Below, piece after piece: positions 33,583 to 44,600 of a stretch of 64,000 bases of DNA. Position 1 is the first letter of the stretch, and every line of letters starts with the position of its first letter. Origin of the DNA: Halicephalobus mephisto (lineage: Eukaryota; Nematoda; Chromadorea; Rhabditida; Panagrolaimidae); contig SWDT01000129.1 of the NCBI GenBank assembly GCA_009193035.1, positions 235,537 through 299,536 of the forward strand. The letters run 5' to 3'. The notes beneath the pieces are model-generated. The model was not told the origin of the DNA. It saw only the letters and a list, made by a program, of their open reading frames with translations, and ran no database searches. The translations under genes and the position numbers were made by a program.

Positions 33583-34786
33583 ATGAAAATTTTGATTGTT
33601 ATTTGTGTATTAATGTCTGTTGTGATTGCATCGAAAGAAACGAGTGTTCCCTGTGGCGGTGAGTTGAACTACCTCTTAAATTTTTTTATTTTTTTGAATT
33701 TGTAGCTTGTTTGATGATTATTAACGAAATTGACAAAGCTGTTCGTGCTGTTGATCCGAGGAAGAAGATATCTGTTGGAAGTTTCAGAGTTGATCCGAAA
33801 GGAAATCAGGGTGTCAACGATGTTTGTTTTTTTATACTTTTCATATATAAAATTTTGTTTTTCATATATGAACTTTGTTTTTCATATATGAAATTTAACT
33901 TTTTATATATGGATTTTTGTTTCTTTCTTATTTTTCATATATGGTTTTGTTTTTTATATACAAGTTTTTATTTTTTTCTTTTTTATCTAGGAAACTTGGT
34001 TTTTAAATATTTTCTACATATGAATTTTCACTTTTTATACGATTTTTAGGTTCCTTATGCCAGATCTGAAGTTTTTCTAACTGAGGCATTGGAAGACATC
34101 TGTGACAAGTACAAAAAATACACTCAAGCAGTCCATCCGACCACTGGGAAGCTCACCTATGTCCATGAGGATTTCGTAATCGAACACAAACGTATAAAAG
34201 GAAAAACTGGTAAACTTCACGATGCTGTAAGTTCTGACTTTTGATAATTTAAAAATTGAAAGTGTTATATAAAATTACTTTTTAACGTGGAATTTAATTT
34301 TAAATAATTTTCATATATGAAACTTAATTTTTAAACGTTTTTCATATATGAAATTTAAATTTAAATAATTTTCATATATGAAATTTAATTTTTAAACGTT
34401 TTTCATATATGAAATTTAACTTTAAGTAGTTTCTATATATGGATTCTCGTTATTTCACATTTTCCATACATGAATTTTAAATTTTTAAATAATTTTCACA
34501 TGTGGAATTTAATTTTTAAACATTTTTACATATGAAATTTAGTTTTGAACAACTTCCACATATGAAATTTGGTTTTTAGATATTTTTATATATGGGATTT
34601 CAGTGTAACGACATTATTGATAATCATGAGACGGATATTATTAAATTCATGAATCGAGAATCCGAGAAACCGGCCCATGAGTTCTGCCACTCCACCGTCG
34701 GGCTCTGTTCCGCCGTCGACGCCATTGTTTTTCCGGACTACAGAGAGGAAACACCAGGGGATGATGAAATCAACGACGAACTTTGA
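33583..34786 (+). CDS. Canopy-family (CNPY, saposin-like) ER protein
   Basis: Exons 33583-33658, 33706-33821, 34050-34226 and 34604-34786 give 183 residues. A TTTATTTTAG acceptor sits 5 nt before the ATG. Features are a signal peptide (ILIVICVLMSVVIA), the CGAC motif start, INEIDKAVRAVDPRKKISVG and SFRVDPKGN typical of Canopy, PYARSEVFLTEALEDIC with a conserved Cys, and a C-terminal NDEL that fits ER retrieval. Canopy proteins are ER-resident chaperone-like factors for receptor folding. The start lies ~420 nt after the cbd-1 stop and just after its polyA signal, so the two may be co-transcribed. Introns 2 and 3 are filled with TTTCATATATGAAATTTAA repeats. Confidence 0.85.
33830..34040 (+). 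repeat. Intron minisatellite (TTTTCATATATGAA units)
   Basis: Successive TTTTTCATATATGAA/ATTTT units of about 25-35 bp in intron 2 of the Canopy gene. Confidence 0.7.
34290..34600 (+). repeat. Intron minisatellite (TTTTCATATATGAAATTTAA units)
   Basis: About nine units of ~32 bp alternating TTTAAATAATTTTCATATAT and TTTTAAACGTTTTTCATATA, in intron 3 of the Canopy gene. Confidence 0.75.
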
Positions 34787-34859
34787 GGATCCATATCAAA
34801 GATAGTGCATTTTTTGATATTAACTTATGGTCGATTAATGGGTACTGTATTGCAGCCTT

Positions 34860-35505
34860 TCATTTCTACAGTATGGTTTCTAGTTTCGGAATTGTCAATC
34901 GGAATTTGGTTTACTGTACAGTAATAGAAAGATACTGTGGATTGTTGCAGGATTTTGAATGAGGTCCACTGCATGAGTTACTGGGGATTACTGTACACAG
35001 TATACTTCTGAATTTGTGACGGAAAATCATTTTTTTTTCGAAATTACAATTTTTGCAAAAAAACTGAATTTTCGGCATGATTTCCGAGGCATACTGTACA
35101 CAGTAATCTCCAGTAAAATATCTTCAAAGCGGTCTACCGTGGGAGTTGCTGGAGATTACTGTATTCAGTTTGGTTCAAAAGTACTTCAGAAATCCAATTT
35201 TTTGTTGATTCCTTGAACATACGGTATACAGTAATATCTGATGGTTTACAGCACTTTCAAGATGATCTATAGTTTCAGCCACTGGAGATTACTGTATTCA
35301 GTTTGGTTCAAAAATGATAAAAATTCGAATTTTCCACCGTAACTTTTTTAATCATACAGTATACGGTAATCTACAGTAACTCGTACTGTAGACTTCATTC
35401 AAAACACTCCGACAGTCTACAGTATCTTCCTGTTACTGTACAGTAAACCAAATTACGACTGACAATTCCGAAGTTACAAATTATACAGTATTCGTAAAAT
35501 AAACT
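34860..35505. mobile_element. ~650-bp foldback element rich in ACTGTA/TACAGT motifs
   Basis: The outer arms (34869-35010 and 35370-35500) are imperfect inverted repeats; for example GGTTTACTGTACAGTAATAG on the left pairs with CTGTTACTGTACAGTAAACC on the right. Sub-palindromes with GATTACTGTATTCAGTTTGG lie in the middle. There is no coding sequence. Terminal target duplications are not evident, so the element type is unknown. Confidence 0.65.
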
Positions 35506-35734
35506 ACCGTACAACGAAAATAATTTTTATTTCCGGTTTTCAAACCATATAGATATTTTATAATTCCTATATATATTTTTTAGATTATTTTTGCATTTAT
35601 ATTTTTAAAATTAATTTTTTAAAATTTTATTTTTGTATTTTTTTATATTTTTAAAATTAATTTTTTAAAATTTTATTTTTGTATTTTTTAACTTTTTTAA
35701 TGTATTTTTTATAGACTTGTTTAGGAGTACCACT

Positions 35735-38334
35735 ATGGACCTACAGTACTCTGCAATCCCCTCGAATTCGGAGTTTTTCTCCAACATTGGAATCCAAGTC
35801 CCTGATTATTTCGAAAATCCGTCAAAATTTGAATTTTTTGAAAAAATTTTCGAAAAAGAAATCAAAAATCCCGTCGAAAAATCGGCAAAAATTCAAAGAT
35901 TTAAAAATTTTGAAAAAAAATTAAACAAAAATGAAAAATTTCTGCTTGCTATTCATGATTTTAAAGGAAATTATCTTCTTGAAGATACGGTATTTTTTGA
36001 AAAATTTAATTCATTTGATATTCCATTTTTTTATCCAGCCATGGGATATACGGATTTATTTATTTATTTTTCACATAATTTTATAAATATTCCACCAGAA
36101 CGGTGGATTAATTACAGTCATAATTACGGTAAACTTGTTTTAGGTACTGTATTGGTAGAAAATGATTCTTTTGAAAATTTAAATTTTGTTTTAAAAAATA
36201 AAAATTTTCCATTTTTTTTATTAAATTTATTAAATTTTAAAAATTTTGACGGATATTTAATCAACATCGAAATGCCTCTGGCAACGGACCAAATTGAAGA
36301 CCTTCGAAATTTTCTAAAAACCTTAAGAAACATCTGCAGATTACGGTACAATGTAGAAGTTCCTATTATTTGGTACGATGCAGTCACTATCCAAGGAGAA
36401 TTAAAATGGCAAAATGAATTAAATAAAAATAATTTTGTTTTTTTCGAAGACTGTGGATTTATATTGATTAATTATTCATGGAAAATTGAAAACATAACCA
36501 ACTCTATTACTGTAGCTGACAAGAATAAAAACAGAGTTTTTTTTGGAATAGACATGTTTGGACGTGGAACTCAATGTTACGGTAATTTTTAAAATAAATT
36601 TTTATATTTAAAATTAAATTTTTATTTTTATATTTAAAAATTAAATTTTTGTTTTTTTAAAATTAAATTTTTATTTTTATTTTTTTTAAATTAAATTTTT
36701 GCTTTTATATTTAAAAATTAAATTTTTATTTTTATATTTAAAATTAAATTTTTATATTTTAAATAAATTTTTATTTTTATATTTAAAAATTAAATTCTTA
36801 TTTTTATTTTTTTTAAATTAAATTTTTGTTTTTATATTTTTTAAATGAATTTTTTCAGACAGTTTTAAATTTTTAAAATAATTTTATTTTTTCGAATTTT
36901 TTTAAAAGTAAATTTTTAAAATATTTTATAAATTTTAAATTAATATTCTAGGTGCTGGAGTTGAAGGACTTTTGGAAGCTTCGAAGCACTTGGAAGAATG
37001 TTCAATGGGTATTTTTGCTCCTGGATATCATCATGAACAAAGTTCTTGTGGAGATTTCAATTCTACGTATGTTTTTATTCAAAATCACAAAAAAGTATTT
37101 TCAATGAGGTGTTGTAATGTTAGTTATGGTTTTTACAACTTTTATTAACATTTATATATGGGAATTAATCTTAAAAGGTAGATAGAGAGTTGTGTATCCT
37201 GTATATCTTGATCTAAGGATTTTAGATCTATTTAGAGAGAATATAGTTCCAGAAAATAGATTACGAAATGACTATCGAGAGAAACCTCAATTTTAGGACT
37301 TTTATTAACACTTTCATATATGGAAATTAATCTTAGAAGGTAGATCGAGAGTTATGTATCCTGTATATCTTGATCTAAGGATTTTAGATCTATTTAGGGA
37401 GAATATAGTTCCAGAAAATAGATTACGAAATCACTATCGAGAGAAACCTCAATTTTAAGACTTTTATTAACACTTTTATATATCAAAATTAATCTTAGAA
37501 AGAAGATAGATTTCGAAACCCTGTGTATTTTAATTCAGAAGATTCTAAGTTTATTTAGGCAGCATTTCGTCTAAAAAAGTAACTTTGAATTTTGTAAAAT
37601 TATGAAATGGAAATTTTAGGTTACTGTAGTTTCTCAGAACTTGTAGAAATTTGTGCGGAAATCATTTAGTAGAAAATCGATATGAGTTTTTAATATATAA
37701 TCGATTACGAAATAATTTCCATAAAAATGAAAATTTCAAGTTTATTTTTGATTTTTTATTAAATTAAAAAAAGTTTATTTTTGATTTTTTATTAAATTAA
37801 AAAAAGTTTATTTTTGATTTTTTATTAAATTTGAAGAATTTTTGATTTTTCAGGTCGTTGTTGGAGACTTTTAGCAAGTTCTTCGTGCACCTGAAACAAG
37901 ACCCTATTTTCCTCACTGGACCTTTGAGATTCGGCTCGCCTTTTGAAACTTACGAAATCAAAGAAGAAAATGAGAAAATTCACAGAATTTACAAATTTGT
38001 CAAATATCATGTTTTTCCGAAATTTTCAAAATCAATTCCAATAATTGATGGAAATTTAATGAAATTTTCGAAAAAAAGCATTTATCAATCTATAATTTCG
38101 CCGGTTACTGTAAAAGTTAAAATTTTTTCGAAAATTGAAAACGGAGGATTTTCGATTTTTCCTGATCCAAATAGTACAGTATACAATGGAATTATTGAGT
38201 TTACTTTTCTCGAGAATCAAGTCTACGATATATTCATTTGTCCGGATTCTGAAGTCACTAATCCTTCAGATGACAAAAATGATTCTGAAATTCCTCAAAC
38301 ACCAGCTACAATTGTTAATTTCGTTATTTTTTAA
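35735..38334 (+). CDS. eng-1: Cytosolic endo-beta-N-acetylglucosaminidase (GH85, ENGase)
   Basis: Exons 35735-36581, 36952-37066 and 37854-38334 give 480 residues; a TTGTTTAG acceptor lies 10 nt before the ATG. The enzyme cuts the chitobiose core of free N-glycans in the cytosol. GH85 hallmarks are visible: FDGYLINIEMPL with the catalytic Asn-x-Glu pair at about N177 and E179, VPIIWYDAVTIQGELKWQNE, and FEDCGFILINYSW. There is no signal peptide, which fits a cytosolic enzyme. The length is close to that of nematode ENG-1 and shorter than vertebrate ENGase. It is strongly Asn/Lys/Phe-rich in AT-rich stretches. Intron 2 holds tandem repeat A copies. Confidence 0.9.
37100..37740 (+). repeat. Tandem repeat A copies (ENGase intron 2, sense)
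   Basis: Three successive copies of the TTTTATTAACACTTTCATAT ... TAGATAGAGAGTTGTGTATC ... ATTACGAAATGACTATCGAG block, nearly the same as 26400-27000. Confidence 0.8.
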
Positions 38335-38340
38335 GTTTAT

Positions 38341-38540
38341 TTTTTCTACAATTTCTGGAACTATTCTACAGTAATCTATTCTAAAGTTATTCTACAGTAA
38401 TCTATTCTGAAACTATTCTACAGTAATCTATTCTGAAACTATTCTACAGTAATCTATTCTAAAATTATTTTATAGTAATCTATTCTAAAACTATTCTACA
38501 GTAATCTATTCTAAAGTTATTCTACAGTAATCTAGACAAT
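38341..38540 (+). repeat. Minisatellite, 26-28-bp units (CTACAGTAATCTATTCTAAA)
   Basis: Seven to eight units of TTATTCTACAGTAATCTATT immediately after the ENGase stop codon, so they probably form its 3' UTR or flank. Confidence 0.85.
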
Positions 38541-39005
38541 GTTATTCTGGATATTATTTGCAGTTCGTTGAAGGTTTTCTTCTTTTATCTTTAATTATAA
38601 AACTTTTATTGATTTCAGATGTATTCTTGCCTATTTTCAAATCACCTCTATACATGACTAGTTTTCACTATATTTCCAACAAAGTCTCATTTTACCAATA
38701 TTAATGATCAATTTTGATTCCGAACTTTGATGATCAATTTTGGCAATTTTGATTCTGAATTCTGATGACCAACTTTGACTTCGAACTTTGGCAATTTTGA
38801 TTACTAACTTTGATGACCAACTTTGACTTCGAATCCTGACCTTCAACTTAGAAAAAACTGAGTAGATGTCTTTCAGTAGATCATTCCTTAATCTACTGTA
38901 ATATCCACACATATCTTGTCACTTGCCAAAAATCGAATAAAGTAATTCATTAATTAATCTTTGGAATAATAATTATCAATTATTCAATTATATTAACTTT
39001 AAAAA
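38541..39005. other. Convergent intergenic region
   Basis: Between the ENGase stop and the stop of the minus-strand FYVE gene. 38700-38840 has GATGACCAACTTTGACTTCG repeats. No gene or clear polyA signal seen. Confidence 0.5.
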
Positions 39006-41442
39006 TCAGCTCTCATTACCCGATTTTGAGAAGAACGGCGCAGAATCCCGATTCAGAAGCGTATGACAGACTTCGCAAACTTTTGCCATTCTACGTTGAG
39101 GACCTGATGGAATACTTTGAGATAGACAACTGTTACAAAAAATTTTTCCACAATGATTACAATGATGTTTTACATTTTTTGGTCCAAATTCGACTTCACA
39201 ATTGTTACAACTGAATACATCATCGTCAAATTGCCATCGAACTTCTTGTTCTGCTTGTCGAATTTTTTCTAATTGAATTTGAAGATTTTGTGAAAGTCTA
39301 ACAAAATCTTTTTGAACTGTTTCAGAAGTGTCTAATTCATTTTGAAGAGTTTGGCATTTTTGACGACTTTCGGTCAGATTTTTTTCCAAATTTTGTCTTT
39401 CTTTCTGCAAAGATGCTACTTGACTTTCCAATTCTTCAATTCTCTGTTGATAAGATCGCTGCATTTTCTGTCGTTCCATCATCTCCTTGTTCTCAGCATA
39501 CATAGCATTTACCTGCAAAAAATATACCAAAATTATTATAAAAATTACGGTAATTTTCGTTCTAAAATGACCTCAAAACGCATTTTTACAACTTTTTGAA
39601 AATCAAAGTAATTTAAATTTCCAATTTTTTGTAAATTATTTTATAATTCATTATAAATTATAAAAACCAAATGAATTTTTCAATAACTAGTTCTAACACG
39701 AAAATTTAGAAGTTTCTAGGAGCTAAAGTAGCCTAAAATTCCAGTTTAAGCAGTGATTATCTCCTCATCGACTGTATATCATAAAAACCATAAACGAATT
39801 CCTTCAATAAATGATCCCGATCGAAATTTCCAGGACAAAATAGAAAAACGTAGTCCAAAGTTCTGTTTCCGATGATTTTTAACGATTTTATAAATTTTTA
39901 GAATTATACTCTGTCTAAACAGGTTCAAAAACTCTTAAATTATAGTTATATACATTGTAATTTTTCCCATCTACCTTTTAAGGTTAATTTTGGCATATGA
40001 AATCACTGACAAACATCCTAAAAATCAACTAAAACCACACTATTCTATCAAAAAGCTTCTTTTTTGCCTGTTATCGGGACCGAAACTATACTAGAAAGAA
40101 AGTATCTGAAGCGCCAGCTCGAATATCAGAGCATGGGGTACTGTAAGGCATAAGTAAGACGACTGTACGGCAGTTGCTCCCCTCTATTTCACAACATTTC
40201 TCTTATTTCGTTTTTATACTAATTTTTGTAGTTAAATTAACTCAATATCTCAATTAAGAAAAATCAATTTAAAAATAATTTCGAAATCAGTGCGAATCGA
40301 AAAGGAGAAAAATGGGGACCAAACGTCGCTAGAGGACACCTGTCGTGCAGCCTTAATATACCTCCGGTTTCTGTTTCGAGAGCCTTAATCTTAATCTTAA
40401 TCGACCCGTTCCTCGCATGTCTCAAGAGTTATAAAAGTAAAAACAAACCTGGCTCCTAGTGATGGCCAGTTCTTCGGACACCACATTCAGCTGGCTTGTG
40501 AGGGATCGTTCGATTCGTTCCTTATCCCGTCGTTCTTCCTCCAATTGCTCCTTCGTGACGGCTAATTCGTCGTGGAATTCCGACATGACGTGTTCCTTGG
40601 CGGCACGGTCGTCAATAAGGTCCTCTCTCAGCTGAAGACACAGAAACTGCAGTTCATCCACCGTCTGGGGGAGGTCGATCATTTGTTCTCGAAGTTCGTT
40701 TGCTTTAATTTTCCTCATTCCCAAAAGTTTTTCGTATTTTTTCTTCATAAAAATAAAATCGTCTTCTAATCGAGTAAAAGTGGAAGCAGCATTCGTGTAC
40801 TTGCTGACCATTTTTTCATACGCAATTTTGTGTTTATCCTGGATAGCTACCAACTTGTCGGCTAAAGTCTGATGTTCGATCTGGAACCGTCCTACTTTCT
40901 TCTCCATTTCCGACCCTAAGGACCGTAATCTGTCTTCTAGTTCCTTTCTGAATACTCGTTCGCCGGAAAGTTCGTTTTCATAGCGGTCAGCAAGTTGTTG
41001 AGCTGCTGTCAGTTGCTCCTAAAAACTCGATATATAAAAAAACAAAAAAATTCATGTCAAAAACTTAAAAAAATTTCGATATATAAAAAATTAAAGAAAT
41101 TGATACATCAAAGCTCAATAAAATTCGGTATGTTAGCAGTTTCCTAAAATTCCATATATCAAAAATCAATAAAACTCAATATATTAAAAACTCGATATAT
41201 GAAATCCTAAAAAATTTGATATATGAAATCCCAAAAAATTAAAAGCATAAAAACTCGAAAAACTCAAAAAAATCAAAATTTCTTAAAACTCCATATATCG
41301 AAAACCCATAAAAAAATCGCTATGTCGAAAACTAAAGGAAATTTGATATATGAAATCTCAAAAAAAATTAAATACATAAAAACCCAAAAAAACAAACCCG
41401 GAGATTGCGTTCTGCTTCTTCTGGCTCGGGAGAAGTAGCCAT
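39006..41442 (-). CDS. rabn-5: Rabaptin-like coiled-coil protein with C-terminal FYVE-type zinc finger
   Basis: Exons (minus order) 41442-41398, 41018-40449 and 39512-39006, all phase 0, give 373 residues. The protein is coiled coil over residues ~16-300, with a rabaptin-type block (DLPQTVDELQFLCLQLREDL) that in the family binds Rab5/Rab4 on early endosomes. The last ~75 residues are a FYVE-like finger: CNNCEVEFGPKNVKHHCNHCG, then CNSC and CEVC. The basic patch is KHHCNHC rather than the classic RRHHCRxCG, so PI3P binding may be weaker. RUFY or EEA1 relatives are alternatives; the LPxTVDELQ block favours rabaptin. Intron 2 carries repeat A in sense orientation. Confidence 0.7.
39580..40085 (-). 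repeat. Dispersed intron repeat A (rabaptin intron 2, gene-sense)
   Basis: Read on the minus strand: TAGTTGATTTTTAGGATGTT, a TTTCATATGCCAAAATTAAC-like block, CTCGATCGGGATCATTTATT-like ends. Confidence 0.7.
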
Positions 41443-41682
41443 CTTAGTAGAGGTAAAAAGTCGAATATAAATTTAAAAATAAAATAAAAAATAACCACGT
41501 GAATTATTTTTAAAAAATTCAATAAAAACCGATGTGAGGAATACCAGAGAAAACAACCTCTCAACGCGAAAAATTTGGATTGTCGGTCCACGTTTCGCTC
41601 ATTTTATTCCAGCTCATCAGATCGGATAATCCTTTGATTTTTTATGTTTGTTTGATTTTATTTATTATTTATTTTTTCAGAT
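41443..41682. promoter_or_regulatory. Shared intergenic region between divergent rabaptin-like and golgin-like genes
   Basis: Only 240 bp separate two divergent start codons, both genes for membrane-trafficking coiled-coil proteins, so it probably acts as a bidirectional promoter. No individual sites were identified. Confidence 0.45.
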
Positions 41683-44600
41683 ATGTTTAATATTCTGGAT
41701 AATGTCCGAAAAATAGCCAACGATGCCCATGCAAATGTCGTTGAAATGGCGCAAAATATCGCGGCAGGATTGCAGGACGAGGAAGACGAAGAAGCGGGTG
41801 TTTCGGGCGAGGACGGACACGACTATATCGCGAAGAACTCTCTTCAAAAAGTTAAATCTGGTGCTTCACACGTGATTGAAGCCATAGATAAAGCCGCTAA
41901 GCTTCTACCTCCGACTTCTGAGGATGTAATTTTTGTAGATTTACTTGCCAAAGTGTTACGTCATCGGACAGACAATCCCGAGATCCAAACCTGGTTGAAG
42001 ACGTATAAAGAATGGAAAAACGAGGACAATTTCGACAAATTCGAGGTTTATCAATTGTTATTGTATTTTTAAATGTATAATTTTCAGCAATTACGTCACA
42101 TATCAGAGTCCCTGAACATCCAAGACGAAAATCCGACGGATAGTAACTTCAACAAGTCAGATGCGGATCAGAGACTGAAGGACATTGACCTAAACGACGA
42201 CGAAACCAAGAATGCCCGTGCTAGGATCGCTGAATTGGAAGAACAGGTCCAACAACTGGCCGAGGAGAATGATACTTTGATGTCTCATCAGATAGCTGCC
42301 AATTTGAACAATTCCCAAACTCTCGAAAAAGAGATTCTCAAGCTTTCTGAAGATCTGGATCAAGTACGAAAAGAAGCCACTGAATACAAGGAAGTACTAG
42401 CAATTAAGCAGCAGGAAGTGGAACATTACGTCGAAAAAGAAGAATTACTGAAGGCTAAAGTTACGGAATTGAGTAATGAGATTGAAAGGGTTCAAGTAGA
42501 TAGGGATTCTGGTGAATCTGAGATGGAAGAAAGGTTGAAAAATAGTGAATTGAATTACCAGAAGTCACTATCAGAGAACAGTAAACTCCAAGATCAACTG
42601 CAAGAGGCTCACGATCGTATTTCTGGACTTGAATCTCAGATCCAGAAGTTAATTGAAGAGAAAAATACTGCCATATCTCTCAAGAATTCAGAAAATTCAG
42701 AAGTTTTGAAGACGATTCAGGACGAAAACACCAGACTTTCAGAAAACTTAGATCAATTAAGGAAGGAAATGACAGTTTATCAAGAGGAGTTATCTATCAA
42801 AACGCAGGAATTGGAACATCATCTTCAACAGGAAAATTTATTAAAAGCCAAACTTACTCAATTAACCAATGAAATTGAAAAAATTGAAACTGACAAGAAT
42901 TCTGTTGAATCTGAAATAGAGAAAAAGTTGGAGGATATTCAATCTAACTACCAAGAAGCCACAGTAGCTAACAATCAACTACAGGACGAATTGAAAAATA
43001 GTGAATTGAATTACCAGAAGTCACTATCAGAGAACAGTAAACTTCAAGATCAACTGCAAGAGGCTCATGACCGTATTTCTGGACTTGAATCTCAGATCCA
43101 GAAGTTAATTGAAGAAAAAAATACTGCCATGTCCTTTAAGAATTCAGAAAATTCAGAAGTTTTGGAAACTATTCAGAACGAAAATATCAAGCTTTCTGAG
43201 GAATTAAGTCAAGTACGAAATGAAGTAACTAAATACAAACAAGAACTTTTAACTAAACGACAAGAAATGGAACAACATGTGGGAAAAGAAGAATCATTAA
43301 AGGCTGAAGTCGAAAAATTAACCGATGAAATTGAAAAAATTCAAAAAGAAAAAAATTCTCTCCAATCTGAAATTGAAGAAAAGTTGAAAAATAGTGAATC
43401 TAACTACCAGAAGTCACTGTCCGAAAATAATAAACTTGAAAATCGATTGAAGGACATTGAATCTGATTATCGAGAAGCTACAGTAACCAATAATAAACTT
43501 AGTGATCAACTGCAAGAAGCATATGGTAGAATTTCTGAACTAGAATCCCAAACGAGAAACCTTATCGAAGAACGAGATAACATCGTATCTTTGAAAACCA
43601 CTGAAAATTCAGAAACTTTGTGGAAACTTCAGAATGAGAATTTGAAAATTTCGGAAGATTTGGAAAATGCACGAAAGGAAGTGGATATATACAAGGAAGA
43701 ATTTAAAATTAAGGAAAATGAATTAGAAAAATTCGTCAAAGTAGAAAAATCATTAAAAATTAAAGTCGAAAAATTAACCGATGAAATTGAAAAAATCCAA
43801 AAAGAAAAAAATTCTATCCAATTTGAAATCGAAGAAAAGTTGAAAAATAGTGAATCGAATTACCAGAAGTCACTATCCGAAAATAATAAACTTGAAAATC
43901 AACTCCAAGAAGCTCATGATCGTGTTTCCGGACTTGAATCTCAAATCCAGAAGTTAATCGAAGAAAAAGATTCCGTTATAGCTTTGAGGGATAATCAAAA
44001 TTTAGAAATTGTAAGAGAGACTCAAGACAAGAATATTAAACTTTCTGACGATCTGGATCAAGTACGAAAAGAAGCTACTGAATACAAGGAGAAGTTATTA
44101 ATCAAGGAAGACGAACTAGAACATCATCTACAACAGGAAGAATTGTTGAAGGCTAAAGTTATGGAATTGAGTAACGAGATTGAAAGGGTTCAAGTAGACA
44201 GGAATTCTGGTGAATCTGAGATGGAAGAAAGGTTGAAAAATAGTGAGTCTAACTACCAGAAGTCACTATTAGAGAACAATAAACTCCAAGATCAACTGCA
44301 AGAGGCTCATGATCGTATTTCTGGACTTGAATCTCAGATCCAGAAGTTAATCGAAGAAAAAAATACTGCCATATCTCTCAAGAATTCAGAAAATTCAGAA
44401 GTTTTGAAGACGATTCAGGACGAAAACACCAAACTTTCAGAAAACTTAGATCAATTAAGAAAGGAAATAACAGTTTATCAAGAGGACTTATCGAACAAAA
44501 CGCAGGAATTGGAACATCGTCTTCAACAGGAAAATTTATTAAAAGCTAAACTTACTCAATTAACTGATGAAATTGAAAAAATTGAATCCAATAACGACTC

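Noticed and set aside
33711..34049. 112-codon ORF running from the Canopy gene into its intron
   Set aside because: The second half is Phe/Tyr/Leu noise from the TTTTCATATATGAA minisatellite; splicing at 33821 restores the Canopy frame.
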